From positions 372,001-436,000 of the forward strand of contig NW_026611614.1 of NCBI RefSeq assembly GCF_028009165.1: 64,000 bases of DNA, written 5' to 3'. Below the pieces are notes generated by a model. The model was not told where the DNA came from. It saw only the letters and a list, made by a program, of their open reading frames with translations, and made no database searches. The stretch is from Akanthomyces muscarius. Lineage: Eukaryota > Ascomycota > Sordariomycetes > Hypocreales > Cordycipitaceae. Below, in pieces: positions 32,230 through 43,200 of the stretch (position 1 is its first letter; each line of letters opens with the position of its first letter). Position numbers and translations under genes: made by a program.

Positions 32230-33015
32230 TACTGGTCCTATTTCCAAAATCCAAGTAGCAGCAGTACGAAGAACTGCATACAAATATCATCAAGTCTTAT
32301 AATGTGAAGCGTATGGGAGAACTTCGCTGGTTCCTAGCGATTAAGGTCACCAGAGACCGTGTTCAAGGGAAGCTCTGGTTATCTCAACGCTCATTCATAT
32401 ATGCAGAAGATCGCGAAAAGATTCTGCAACGGAACAAAGAAGGTGAGAGCACCTCTTCTAACAGGAAAGCTTCAGCCCTATGAGGGAATAGCCTCAGAGG
32501 CAGCCATCAAAGAGTACCAAGCGATCGTGGGGTCGATCGAATACCCCGCGAATACCACCCGGCCAGACGTGGCACACAGTCACTCAAAGCTGGCCCAATT
32601 CCTTCAAAATCCCAGCCCAGAGCACATCAAGGCAGGGATACACTGCATCAACTATCTCGCGACCACTCAAAAGCTCTGTATTCGATACGATAGAAGTATT
32701 GAAGCCGTGGAGGCAATGAGTGATGCAGCCCACGGCGATAACCACGATCGCAAGAGCAGCCAGGGCTTCATCCTCAAGATGTTCGGTGGGCCAGTTATCT
32801 ATCGAGCAGGAAAGCAAAATACAGTGACAACCTCGTCAACTGAGGCAGAGCTGTTGGCCCTCTCGCAAGCAGCGAAAGAAGTTATGGCGTATCGACGATT
32901 GTGTGCCGGGATCGGATTCAACTTCGAAGGATCAATGGATCTCTGCGTGACAACGGACCTCTTAAAGAGTACTAGTCTAAACCTAAAAGGGAACATTTCC
33001 ACCACCACTTTTTAG
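32230..33015 (+). pseudogene. Copia pol, 3' part (end of reverse transcriptase and RNase H)
   Basis: Continues the copia reading after the TIR element: VLFPKSK, a TAG where Gln is expected, QYEELHTNIIKSYNVKRMGEL, WLSQRSF, then a frame change, IVGSIEYPANTTRPDVAHS, KLAQFLQNPSPEHIKAG, QGFILKMFGGPVIYRAGKQN and STEAELLALSQAAKE of RNase H. Sequence after about 32960 no longer matches copia, so the 3' end is truncated. Confidence 0.8.
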
Positions 33016-33918
33016 CTTGAGATGTTTACTAGCCATAATAAAGTATTACATACAATTTTTATTTACCTTGCCAACATCAAATAGTACTTTTATGTTTTCG
33101 ATGGTATTTTTTTATAAGTAGAGTAAAGGATATATTGGATGTTAGATGGACAAAGGTTCCGTCTTTGCCGCTCAGAAAATTGCACCTGTTTTCGAACCGG
33201 GAATGAAGAAAAAAAAACCCCTCAAACCCCAACCCAAATAAGTCGTAGCATTAGAAGCCTGTCTGAAAGAAAATAAACCGAGCCGCGTACCGGCCAAGAA
33301 CAGCCAGCGCACAGAAAAGAGATAATAAATTTCTCATTGACTGGCCGGCCCCGTCTGCACCATTAACCAAACGTTAACTTTTAATGGCAGCAGCCTATTC
33401 TTTTTTGTTACTGGCAGTCAACATGCTGGTTGGCGCCAAAAAAAAAAAAAAAAAAGAAGCCCCGCTGGGCTCACATCACTAAAAAGCTCTTTCAAAGATG
33501 CAAAAACGAGACATATCCACACCCTTTTTTGCAATTGAATTTTAATCAGCACCATTTAAAAAAAAGGATCGATTAAGGTCCCGAACATTTCGTTTTTATT
33601 TTGCTTCAGGTATGCTACATGTAGCACGATTGACTCAGGGGAAGCTTTTACTTCCTTCGCGCGGTGCTCTCTAGTCAGACAAACCACCTGCCATTTCCTT
33701 GCTGGCCACTCGGATCCATTCCAGCGCTAGTATGACTGTATTAGAGATTGGTTTCCAGGCGATGTACGAGCGAAAGGGCGCTGTACCTGGCCAAGAACGA
33801 CGAAGCTTTCTTTGACTGACAAGTTCAATAGTTGATTACACTAGCTCGATTGGCAGCTTGAATTCAAGCATCACCTGCGACGATTGGGAATGTATTGATC
33901 TTGTCAAACCTCCTATTG

Positions 33919-34005
33919 AGGCCACCACAGAGCTTTGGGTGGACCTTCACCACCACGAATAAGAACACAATACTGTTTTTATCCTATCGCGATACTATCA
34001 CCCTG
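33919..34005 (+). repeat. Dispersed repeat copy B
   Basis: Inverted partner of 13904-14012, sharing GGCCACCACAGAGCT, ACCTTCACCACCACGAATAA and CTGTTTTTATCCTATCGCGA. It is followed at once by the 14-bp minisatellite, which copy A lacks. Confidence 0.65.
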
Positions 34006-34015
34006 TTACCAACAG

Positions 34016-34085
34016 TTATCCTGTTCCCGTTATCCTGTTCCCGTTATCCTGTTCCCGTTATCCTGTTCCCGTTATCCTGATCCCG
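34016..34085 (+). repeat. 14-bp minisatellite, five copies
   Basis: Five head-to-tail copies of TTATCCTGTTCCCG, the last with one substitution (TTATCCTGATCCCG). Confidence 0.95.
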
Positions 34086-34292
34086 TCATCATCTACACCG
34101 CCGAGAAAAATCCATAAAATATCCTTCATCTAAGCGGCTTGAGGTATGTATATCCAGGGAAGGCTGCAAGCTAGCGGATGTTAGTCAGGGAGTAATAGGA
34201 CGGAGGTGCGCAGTCTTACGTCCTTGTCCAACTTGTTGAGGTTGCGCGGACGATGCTGACCGATTCATTCAGACTGTGAAATGGCAGATGGA

Positions 34293-35165
34293 TTAAGAGC
34301 TTGGCTCTGACAGCCATCGCAGGATATACGCCCTGTCGTAGCTGCGTATCTCGCTTCTTGTGCTATGAGCAATGCGTGGCAGGCAGCCGTGAGGCAGGAT
34401 CCCAATTGCAATTGTGATCTGCTCGTCAATTGCGCTGTCGAAGGGTGCAAATAATCGGGTTGTCTGGCTAGACTTCTCGTTTCCAGTCATGGTGACATGA
34501 ACACATCCGCAAAGTTTCTCGACCTCCAAAGCTTCTTCTTCTTTGACCGTGGTAGAACGGCCAAACTCAGATTCGTCGTACTTCTCCCTATCCTCACGTT
34601 TCGCGACAGACGAGGTGGACCCAAACCCACCCCAGCTTTCCTCAACATCTAGAACCGTCACGGAGGAGGTAGATCCGAACCCAGCCCAGCTTTCTTCAAC
34701 ATCTTGGACCGTCACGGACGAGGTAGATCCAAATTCATCCCAGCTTTCTTCCACATCTGGAACCGTCACAGAAGAGGCAGATTCGAATTCATACTGGCTT
34801 TCTTCAGTGCCTCGGACCGTCACGGACGATGTAGATCCAAGCTCGTCCCAGCTCTCTTCGTCGTCACGGACAGTAACAGAGCAGGCAGATTCGAGGTTAC
34901 CGTAGTTCGTGACGTCGTTACAGCCGGGGCAGCCACTCTCGTCGTCGGAGGTTGCAGAGGTGGGCTCAGAGGCAGCTTCACTTTTCGCGTCGGTGTTCTT
35001 CGCAACGAGATGTTGAGGAAGGTCGCCTGTGTACTGATTGATGGGCGTCGCAGCTAGTTCAGCAAGGCCACCAACTCCCTAGTTGGGGGTCTGCATCTGC
35101 TGGAGCGTTCCACGATTAACCATTCTATCGTTGCAGCTGCCGGATGCAACCTTTTCCTGCTTCAT
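34293..35165 (-). pseudogene. Acidic protein with 18-residue tandem repeats, interrupted by an in-frame TAG
   Basis: From ATG 35165 one minus-strand frame runs to 34293 (291 codons including stop) with a single internal TAG at 35081-35079 (codon 29, following MQTPN). After it come GVGGLAELAATPINQ, a cysteine pair (CPGC) and five 18-residue repeats of the form SVTVxDVEESWDEFGSTS (34880-34611). A C-terminal region follows with LCGCVHVTMTG and a basic tail. The repeats are acidic and serine-rich, as in low-complexity linker or scaffold regions. The TAG may be CAG to TAG, or the true start may lie downstream, or CTAG could be a splice acceptor. I do not recognise a family. Confidence 0.5.
34611..34880 (-). 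repeat. Five 54-bp coding tandem repeats
   Basis: Period 54 bp (18 residues), units starting SVTVRDDEESW, SVTVRGTEESQ, SVTVPDVEESW, SVTVQDVEESW and SVTVLDVEESW. Frame is kept throughout, which supports past or present coding function. Confidence 0.85.
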
Positions 35166-35675
35166 GCTCAGGTTTGCGAATGCGTAGGGCGAAGCGGATG
35201 AGGAAGGGCAAACTCACGCACTCGAGGGGCAAACGCGTGTTGAGGTAGGCGGGGCACCACATGTGGCTTTGTGCAGCCACTGGCAGAATCAAAGGCGGTG
35301 ACTGTCACTTTTACCACCACCCACACTGAGAATGACTCGGGCGTGGACGGAGACGTCAAGTTCTAGTTATACCATTGAAGAGAGTACTGTAACTTTCTGT
35401 GATGTCATACTTATTAGAAAAGGAAAGAGAGACGATGTTGCGCGGTGGCAATGCATGGTTACAGAGACTCAAATCTTGATGAGACACCCCGCATCGTATC
35501 AACGGATTTCATATAGTTACAAGTTAGGAAGTGCAACGATGTCGATGGCAGAAGGCACAAATCATTTGTCAGACCATCGTAATAAGGCATGTATGCTATC
35601 CAGGACATAAAAACATAGCACGTAGAATAAATACGGAGCCCATCGCTCGCGATCTTTGTCTGTGCGAAGTGCAAA
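35166..35675. other. Intergenic; possible upstream exon on the minus strand
   Basis: A 63-codon minus-strand ORF (35359-35168) with a GTGAGT-like donor near 35219 could be an upstream exon of the repeat protein, but I found no acceptor that keeps the frame. Otherwise I see nothing. Confidence 0.3.
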
Positions 35676-36249
35676 ATGACAATGAAACGCTTTGACAGAG
35701 AAGAACCGCAAGGAATTGCAGGCATTTCTGAATTTGACCGCCATGTCCTCGCTACAGTACAGAAATGGGCGCATTGCCTGGACAAGGGCCTGTTTTCTTT
35801 CCTACGGGTTAGTTTTGGGTGGAGCAGTGTAATAGGTTTAGTTCCACTGCAAGTTGGCCGACGACCCGATTAGCTTGCCCTACTGACAAATGCTTAGAGC
35901 GGGCGACTTGGCCGACAGCATTCTTGCGCTTCTAGTCGTACGTACAGCTTGCCGCATAGAGGACGGGCTGCCCGTATCGCTCAAGCTCAAGATGTTTCTC
36001 AACGTTGCTCTCGATTTTGTCGTGGGGCTGGTTCCCATATTAGGTGACCTCGCTGATGCCCTACTCAAGGCCAATGTCCGTAACAGCAGATTACTAGAGG
36101 AGTATCTGACGCAGAAGGGCCAAGTCAGCATCGCATGCGCCGATGAGAAGAACTCGGACTTCACAAACCATCCACCCTTTGAGCCAGAGGCCGAGTCTCG
36201 AGCTCTGTCGCTGTCTGCGCCAAAGCTAGAAGCTGCCTCGCTGCCATAG
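35676..36249 (+). CDS. DUF4112 membrane protein, 174 aa, GC-AG intron
   Basis: Exon 1 (35676-35848) ends in WAHCLDKGLFSFLRVSFGWSS and VIGLVPL. Exon 2 (35898-36249) begins AGDLADSILALLVVRTACRI. Only a GC donor (GCAAGT at 35849) joins them in frame; it is the canonical form of GC-AG introns, with branch ACTGAC and acceptor TTAG at 35897. The two hydrophobic VGLVPxxGDLAD motifs are the hallmark of DUF4112, a small membrane family of unknown function in fungi and bacteria. The second is LNVALDFVVGLVPILGDLAD. Length is normal for the family, with a charged C-terminal tail. Confidence 0.8.
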
Positions 36250-36836
36250 AGGAAGACCTTCTAGATTTGCCAACCTCTACGGAAGATTACATACTATTAC
36301 AGACAAGTTTGTCGCCGGTGCATAACCGTCGGTTCCATTTTGCTCTGTCGGTGGATGTAGCAACTGAGTAAGCTCTGTTCCGTATGTCTTTGGGAGCTTA
36401 TTCTTCTGTGGTATTATCCTTCGGGTGACAGTCGAATATGCTGGTAATGCCTCTAATATGATCTATTACTATCGACATACCATCACAAGTACCTGCTAAA
36501 TACATCTGTAATACATCTTTCTTTGCTATTCGAGATGTTTGACAAGCTCCCTCTTGCTGAATAAAAACCCAAGAAACGACATGACGTTAACCAATACCTG
36601 CTTCTTACTGATTGACAATATTACAGGTCTTCACGAAGCCTGGCTTTGACTCTACCTGTTCGAGGAGCACCGTATTGCTGGCGGGCTCAACACCGCATAA
36701 TTCATCCATGATAACTTGTGAGACAAAACGACAATCATACTGCATTGGCGCTAATGTTGTAGTTCCCATCATTGTTGTGAACCACGTACCACGTATCTGT
36801 AGAAAGTCAGCATAGACCGATTTCGCTGCGCTGCGG
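36250..36836. other. Intergenic spacer between convergent genes
   Basis: Short plus-strand ORF at 36612-36815 without coding character; no repeat, RNA gene or transposon end seen. Confidence 0.5.
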
Positions 36837-37775
36837 CTACTTGCCCAAATAAATTGGTTCCCGTGTCACTTGTATCGAGTTCGTGCCTCCGGACAAGCAT
36901 GTTGCATATAAAATGAACTGGCCCAACAGCATGATAGCTGGACACGTTTTCGAATAATCCGCACTGCTTACTGTCAGCTTACCGAAAGGGAAGAGTTTCA
37001 TGGAAGGCACCGACCCGTTGAGTACGAGTTGACCTTCTGTATTTCCCAAAAATTTATCCAAGTCACCATAGACTTTCTGCCCGTAACAGTCGCAGAAAAT
37101 CACTGTTTCATTAAATCCGTTGAGAAAGCAGGACTCGCAAACTTTACCAACAGCACCAGTCACTGGCGTTGCGCTTGGTGATGTTGAGGCCTGTACGGAG
37201 CTAGAAGATGGGACAGAAGTCGAAGTAGAAGATGATGCTAGGTTGGTCGATGGAGCACTTGAAGGAGAACTTTGCGTCGGACTTGTGGCCGAGCTTGGAC
37301 TTGTGGCCGAGCTTGGACTTGTGGCCGAGCTTGGACTTGTTTCGGGGTTTGAGGTCGATTGGGTCCTCGGCGTTGAGCTAGATCCCGAACTTGGTCTTGA
37401 GGTTTCCGCATTACTTTGCAGATCCGTTGAACTGGTAGCAATCGGAAGCTTAAGGAACGCTGTAATGGTAGCAGAAACAGTGGAAGCCAAAGACCACGAA
37501 GCAGAGGCTGCTACAGCAGCAGTAGGGAGCGTGTTCATATATTGTACGGCGTAGATAGACGTCGGCAAGATCATATCATTAGTCGCAGGGAGATTATTCC
37601 ACGAGTTGAATGAAGGTTGTGCATTGCTTCCATACACGACTTCAAGATCGCTGATCTGTTGACTTTCCAGCGGCTGCCACCGTCCCACTGTTGTGGGCGT
37701 GTCTGAAGATGTCGGGCAAGCTGCCACTGTTGGAATGGCAAGGCCGATGTAAACGCAAAGACTATCAGCGCGCAT
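36837..37775 (-). CDS. Putatively secreted Ser/Thr-rich protein, 312 aa
   Basis: The N terminus MRADSLCVYIGLAIPTVAAC can act as a signal peptide. A 70-residue region without a known domain is followed by a long Ser/Thr/Pro linker (residues about 120-200) with repeats of SSATSP encoded by 18-bp tandem units (37276-37329). A C-terminal module carries CESCF, CDCYGQ, SKTCP and ATCLSGG cysteines. Such linkers are typically O-glycosylated in fungal cell-wall or secreted proteins. No catalytic family is recognised. No GPI-type C terminus is seen. Confidence 0.55.
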   Translation of the reverse strand: MRADSLCVYIGLAIPTVAACPTSSDTPTTVGRWQPLESQQISDLEVVYGSNAQPSFNSWNNLPATNDMILPTSIYAVQYMNTLPTAAVAASASWSLASTVSATITAFLKLPIATSSTDLQSNAETSRPSSGSSSTPRTQSTSNPETSPSSATSPSSATSPSSATSPTQSSPSSAPSTNLASSSTSTSVPSSSSVQASTSPSATPVTGAVGKVCESCFLNGFNETVIFCDCYGQKVYGDLDKFLGNTEGQLVLNGSVPSMKLFPFGKLTVSSADYSKTCPAIMLLGQFILYATCLSGGTNSIQVTREPIYLGK

Positions 37776-38053
37776 CCTGCAGGCCGATGAAAATATTCCG
37801 TAGAGTTGGTCTCCGTTATATGTTACTTTCGTGAGGCCAAAATAGAGTTGGTCCCACCCGCTATAATATAGAACTAAGGAGTTGGACAGCTACAATAGCG
37901 CCGAGTACCTATTCTCTCTATTTTGATGCGTCTATCAGGAGGACGTATATGGATTTAGGGCTGATTTACACGTGTCAATCAGTGCCCGCACGTCGAGACC
38001 CTCCACACATATCGAAACCACCACCAGCACATGGTCTGAGATATCTGAGGTAC

Positions 38054-38081
38054 CCGTGATAACAGAAATGGGTGTCGCGGG
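38054..38081 (+). repeat. TIR of the second element, left
   Basis: Differs from the 32229 TIR at two positions (CCGTGATAACAG against CCGTAATAACCG). It is preceded by TAC, so one extra C separates it from the TA. Confidence 0.75.
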
Positions 38082-38467
38082 TGAGCAACTACATAACAAA
38101 CTTAGTGGGCAGCAGCCAAAAATAGCTGATACCTGCTAAGTACCTTCTTGTCCGCTCTCAACCGGACCTAGCAGCTAGGTACCTACCGGTACTGGTAGTT
38201 GTCGCTTACTAGTTACTCAATGCTTTACCAAGTACTCTCACGCAGATCATTGTTACACACAATACTGAGGCTGTGAAGGTATTTCTAGCTCTCTGCTACG
38301 AAATAAGATATTTTAAGAATAGAAATAGATTATTTAGGCTCTACTCAATATAGTCTTCACCTTTTGTTAGGTAAATCTAAAGGCTGTCTGGAGCAGTGAT
38401 GGCTTGTTATTGCTGTAGCCAGGGACTGTTTTTTGTGCTCCTAGTGCCTACTTCATCAGTGCTGCTG

Positions 38468-38665
38468 CCGGTACTTACTGTGTGAGACCAGAGGGACATG
38501 GAAGATTTGAATTTCCCAAAATTTAGCAACGATTATAATCTCTGAGCCCTCAGAAGGGACAAAAGTCCCCACGTAAAACCCCCCACCGAAGAGCCCAGCC
38601 GAGCCAACGCAGTAATGCGAAACAACTCCCACTGCTGCGACTAAATGACTGGGAAGCCGACAGGC
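38468..38665 (-). other. Block conserved between the two TIR elements, copy 2
   Basis: Reverse complement aligns with 31392-31600. A minus-strand frame (38671-38456, 71 codons) includes AGLFGGGFYVG and PLVSHSKYRQ, paralleling the other copy. The position relative to the shared terminus is also similar. Confidence 0.65.
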
Positions 38666-38976
38666 AAACATGGTATTCTGTATCCATTACAACTTCAAAT
38701 GGAAAGTGCCCCTCTGTGAAAGCATTAGATCATCAGTTTTGGTAAAGATAATCAGAACGCTTCTTCTTCAATGGATCGAGTGGCTCTGGAAGAGATTACC
38801 CGGTCCTCTGTGTAAGAATGATCACGGGTACACACTATTACGGCGCCGCTCTTAGAATCAACCTAAATTAGGCACGCCAAAATGGAGGTTCGTTATAGCC
38901 AACAATCTATGTCCTTATATTTCATACATCTGATTTCCATAAAATCTTTATCTTTCTCTACAAGCCTATTGAAAGA

Positions 38977-40242
38977 ATGGCATTAGCAAGCACTACACAA
39001 CAAAAATATCCAAGTTGCCTACCAGTTGAAGTTCTTGACGAGATTGGAAACAACATACAGAAAGTCAGAGATTTAAAAGCTTTTGCTACAATGAGCAGCA
39101 GCATATACAATAAAATTGGCTATTCTGTTATCAGACGAGATCCCATAAAGGCCCTGATCCATTATGCAGCAGTCAACAATACTAAGGGTATTGGGGAGGC
39201 ACTCTCCGCTGGAGCAGATATTAATGCTATATACAAGCTAAAGGGTGACGAGCGAAAGAAGCTCCTTCGAGTAGATAAATTTATCTGCGCTGAAGAGTTT
39301 ATGCCTCTACATATTGCTGTAATTATGGGGAGTGTGGACGCCACCGCATATCTTCTAGAACAAGGAGCCAGTCTTAACGCGACAGCTGGCTACCGAAAAA
39401 CTACAGCTTTCTGGCTTGCTACTGACCTTGGATCGGTAGCGACGATGCGGCTGCTGCACAGCAGAGGCAGCGACATCAATCGTGGGGACTCATACGGTAC
39501 CACTCCACTGCATCTTGCTTCTAGGAAAGGCAATAAAGAGATAGTAGAATGGCTCCTGGACCTCGGCGCTAATATAGACGCAAAAGAAGTGGGGTGGGAG
39601 GGCGATACTGCTCTAGGAATAGCTGCAGGCGCTGGGAAGTTAGATATATGCCATCTATTGCTTGAGAGGGGCTGCGATATCGACATGGGAGACAGGACTC
39701 CGTTACATATCGCTGCGGCCAGAGGCAATCAGATGCTAGCCGAGTATCTACTTAAGCGGGGGTCAAAAGTGGATTTAATCGATAGTTCTTGCTCTCATAC
39801 CGCGCTATTAATCGCTGCACACCGCGGCGATATAGCTATGGTTTACTTGCTGCAGACAAATGGCGGCGATATCAATCACGCAGACCAAGGGGGCTCCACC
39901 GCACTACATCACGCGGCCCTATTTACAGATCTAGAGCTCACACAGCACCTTCTTAAACATAATGCAGATGTGCATAAGCAAGACTATAACGGTAATATTG
40001 CTCTTGGGCTGGCCGCTCAGGAGCTAGCAGCAGCCCCGTTTCGTTATGGCTACTTTTCTCAAGGCGCACTTATATATGATCCTCAAGAAAAGACATATAG
40101 GTCGAGGGAAATTTATAAGCTACTGCTTAAAAGCAATAGTAACAGGTTTCATAGAAATAATGAAGGTGATGCCCCTATAGAGATATATCAAAGACGACGG
40201 CAACAGTGGATGCGGTACATCAGGGACGGTGGGTCATGGTAA
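38977..40242 (+). CDS. F-box-like/ankyrin-repeat protein, 421 aa
   Basis: Single exon. Residues 15-50 (CLPVEVLDEIGNNIQKVRDL followed by KAFATMSSSIYN) have the LPxEVLxxI..L...L......S pattern of an F-box. About eight ankyrin units follow (FMPLHIAVIMGSVDATAYLL, GTTPLHLASRKGNKEIVEWL, RTPLHIAAARGNQMLAEYLL, STALHHAALFTDLELTQHLL), then a charged C terminus. The frame is intact and AT-rich compared with the ankyrin genes at 3-17 kb. F-box/ankyrin proteins usually act as substrate receptors of SCF ubiquitin ligases; that is an inference. It is the only clear gene inside the second TIR element. Confidence 0.75.
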   Translation: MALASTTQQKYPSCLPVEVLDEIGNNIQKVRDLKAFATMSSSIYNKIGYSVIRRDPIKALIHYAAVNNTKGIGEALSAGADINAIYKLKGDERKKLLRVDKFICAEEFMPLHIAVIMGSVDATAYLLEQGASLNATAGYRKTTAFWLATDLGSVATMRLLHSRGSDINRGDSYGTTPLHLASRKGNKEIVEWLLDLGANIDAKEVGWEGDTALGIAAGAGKLDICHLLLERGCDIDMGDRTPLHIAAARGNQMLAEYLLKRGSKVDLIDSSCSHTALLIAAHRGDIAMVYLLQTNGGDINHADQGGSTALHHAALFTDLELTQHLLKHNADVHKQDYNGNIALGLAAQELAAAPFRYGYFSQGALIYDPQEKTYRSREIYKLLLKSNSNRFHRNNEGDAPIEIYQRRRQQWMRYIRDGGSW

Positions 40243-43200
40243 ATCCGTTCGCGACAACTTCGGGATCGTAGCCGAAGTTGGAATTACTGCCGCATACTTT
40301 AGGAAGAGCTAGGTTCGCCCGTTGAAAGCGGTTTCGCGAGAAAGATAGGTGAAGCTGGACCCAGCGTTGTGAATGCTCATGCATAGCGTGGAAACCCGTG
40401 ACGCGAGCAGAGCAGCAGAAGATTCGAGGACAACAGATGAAAAGGTAATTCCCGCCGATCAGTTGATATGAGCGTTACATTATCTAGGGATTATAGGAAG
40501 ATACATAAAATTGGCCAGCGCAGTCATCATTGTCACACTCAGCTACTGTAAGGGGCCGGCTTTCACCCAATCATTCATCGCCATTGATGCCTGTGCTCCG
40601 GACTGCTCGAGAAATGGTGTGCACGTCCAAGAGGGACAAGAAGGACCGCTCGTATACTGGAGCCAAGGAGGATGTCTCATTACATCTCGATATCCTCGAG
40701 GAGGATCAGAGAGTCCCTATGAGGTTTTCCAGTGAATTCCTTCGTCAGAATTGATATCATAACTTTGCTTAATAGAGTCCATATCGCTGGTTCCGCCTGG
40801 ATCGAAGTCATTGCCTTCTCCCGGGGTTTCCGGCGGGGTTGCAAGGCCTGCATCTTCCGGGGAGGCCGGAGAGGTTGGGAATGCGGAGAATCTGGGGAAT
40901 TTCACGTGCGGTCTTCAACGTCATGTGTTTCTTCGTCTTCAACTCTTGACTCTGTGGCTTCCGTGCTCTGCCCTCCACCCCTCGAGCTCTGGAAGAGTTC
41001 AATTCCAGTGTCATTCCTCAAGCAGGGCGGTGGCTTGTTGAGCGAGGCGTTGAAGATCAGTTGCTGTGTCAGCAGTTATATCAGGAGTTGAAGCTTCCCG
41101 TGTATTGGTCTCTTGTGGAATCGTCTGGGTTGGCTGGCAGGCCAGCTCATGAGCTCCCGAATCGATATAGAATTGGGTTTCGTCAAATGTGACGAAACTA
41201 GAGTTGATTACCCTCGTGCCTTGAGGGAAGGACCCAAATCAGGTATTGGGTGGATGATTCAATTCCGCCAAATATCCGATATGAGCCCTTTCTAAAAGCT
41301 TGTTAGCTCGTCCGAGGATTCTGTCAGTAGTCATGACAAAGGCTTTATTGTTGAGCAGATAATAGGGTATAGGCCGTCCACAACTAGTGGTCGGCCACGA
41401 TCTTTGCATGACATAAATAGCCACTCTTGTGCAGGGTAACTTACTCCGCAAAAGAAAACAGACACGATCTAGGAATGTTGCAAGGCTACGCCGGCTGGGG
41501 CGTTGCTAGACTAACTGTTGCTCATTGGCGCCTTCTAACCTGCTACTTTCGATCTATCTCGTAGCTCGCTATACCAATCGCTTTACTGGCTCAGCTGGCT
41601 CGATTTTACAAATAGGTTTACGTTTTCACTACTAGCTAGCAGCTCTTCGCCTCCTCGTTCGACCCAGCCGACACTATCATCCCCAATTTGTCGCCGCCTG
41701 ACCCACTGTTGCACCGGTTTGTCGATGGCCTCGCATAGCCTCGCAGCTGCGTAGCGCCGAATTCCCTTCGACTTCCGGCATACCTCACCATAGATCGTGC
41801 CACTGCGCAGCTTTTGAGCTGACTGATTCATCCCTCGCGCCACGGTTGTTGAAAAGCGGCTCCGAGCCGACGCTCCACAACCATCAGATCTGCGCTCCAC
41901 GCCTTTTCCGAGAACCACTGCGCGTACTCGACCCCCTCGCCTGCTCTCGGGTACTGCTGCAACACCAGGACGGGGTGCACCAGACTGTTTGCTGGTGCCC
42001 GATTAATTTAAACAATAGAATAGATAGCTTGCCATTCTGTCACCGGGTTCCTTCGAGTTTCCTCTCTAGGTTTGACCGCTCCTGCCTCACCCTGGTCCGG
42101 TATGTTGTCCTGCTATCTCAAGCGATACACCGCGTCACCAGTTTGGTCGTGCTGGAGGCCAACGGCAGAGCATCGAAACACATCTGTCCCCCAGCCCACA
42201 CTTCCTAGCCTCTTTTCAGTTTACTCTTTGTCAAATAACTGATAACTGCTCTGCGTGACATTTTCTCACTAGATTAATGCTGCCCTCAGACAGCTGAACA
42301 CAGAATCGCTAGTGTGAGGCATGGTAGCACAAGGGGTGTTCGTTGACGTAAAATAATGTTGCAGGTGCTTGACAATGTGCGCTCAGCGCGTAACTTTTCG
42401 ACTGATTTTCCGGCCGCAGAAGACTGGAGTCATTCAGTGTAATACAGATGAAGAAGAAAGAAATGTCACTTCTTCACCAGATAAAAGAATGGTCTAACCC
42501 ATTAGAAGTAATGCGCCCGTCGTTTCAGTCGGGTTGCAGATGGCCAAGAACGTGAACGCTACCCAGATCACAGTGCCAACAGCATACATCACTCCACAGA
42601 GTGGAAATCCGTCACATCTAAGAGAATATCCCAAAGAATGACCAAGGTCGCGTTAACGCCCCGAGTTTTATCGTACGCCCTTTGGTAGACGTAGCTGGAC
42701 ACAATGCTGTATGTGCAATGCTAATGATGAAATTGAAGACTTGCCCACCGGGGCGATTGTTTCGTCGCTTCGGGTGGCAACTGTCTTAATAAAGTAGCAT
42801 GCGACAGGGTGAAGAGGATCTGGGTTGAAATGAAGAACCCTACGTAGCTCGCACAGTCCACCTGCTGCAAGAATGAGGGCCTTCCTATATAGCCCTTTGA
42901 CTGTCAAGGAGGAGCAAGCAGGTCACGAAACCCACCAGGAAAAGAACCAAGAGTTACCAGATAAGCTCCTATCAGAGTGTCAGATAAGTGCTATCAGAAG
43001 TAGACCCTGGTTCTTGCCTGCGCTGCAGTACTTCTCCTGGGTGGCTTTTTGCTTATACCGTAAAGTACCTGGTTTTATTATAGCACATGATTGTTTATTA
43101 CCTCTGCAAAGTACCTGCTTGCTCCTCCGCATCCAAAGGGATAGAGACACTATCAACATAAAATATTGGCACTTACGGCTGCCGCATTCGTTTGTCCTAT

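Larger units (their letters stand above)
21284..33015 (+). mobile_element. Degenerate Ty1/copia element carrying two later insertions
   Basis: The element runs gag (21284), protease (IIDSGTDEHI near 22800), integrase (DNETSF, SPYHPNQGGHQERS near 23600), and reverse transcriptase up to FFYMDDL at 25590. It is then interrupted by 6,639 bp and resumes at 32232 with VLFPKSK, MGELRWFLAI, WLSQRSF and the RNase H part ending near 33015. Removing one TA from the insertion restores GAT GAC CTA CTG GTC, the expected YMDDLLVL sequence. A solo gypsy LTR sits between integrase and reverse transcriptase. Stops are mostly TAA/TAG where the family has Gln or Trp, which fits RIP. The copia LTRs were not delimited. 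Confidence 0.85.
33016..34292. other. Intergenic, AT-rich, with a minisatellite and dispersed repeat copy B
   Basis: Contains an A-run (33440-33455), dispersed repeat B (33919-34005) and a 14-bp minisatellite (34016-34085). No gene is supported. Confidence 0.5.

Noticed and set aside
42238..42265. Short similarity to the copia leader at 21100
   Set aside because: Only about 20 bases match and no adjoining copia sequence is present; may be chance.
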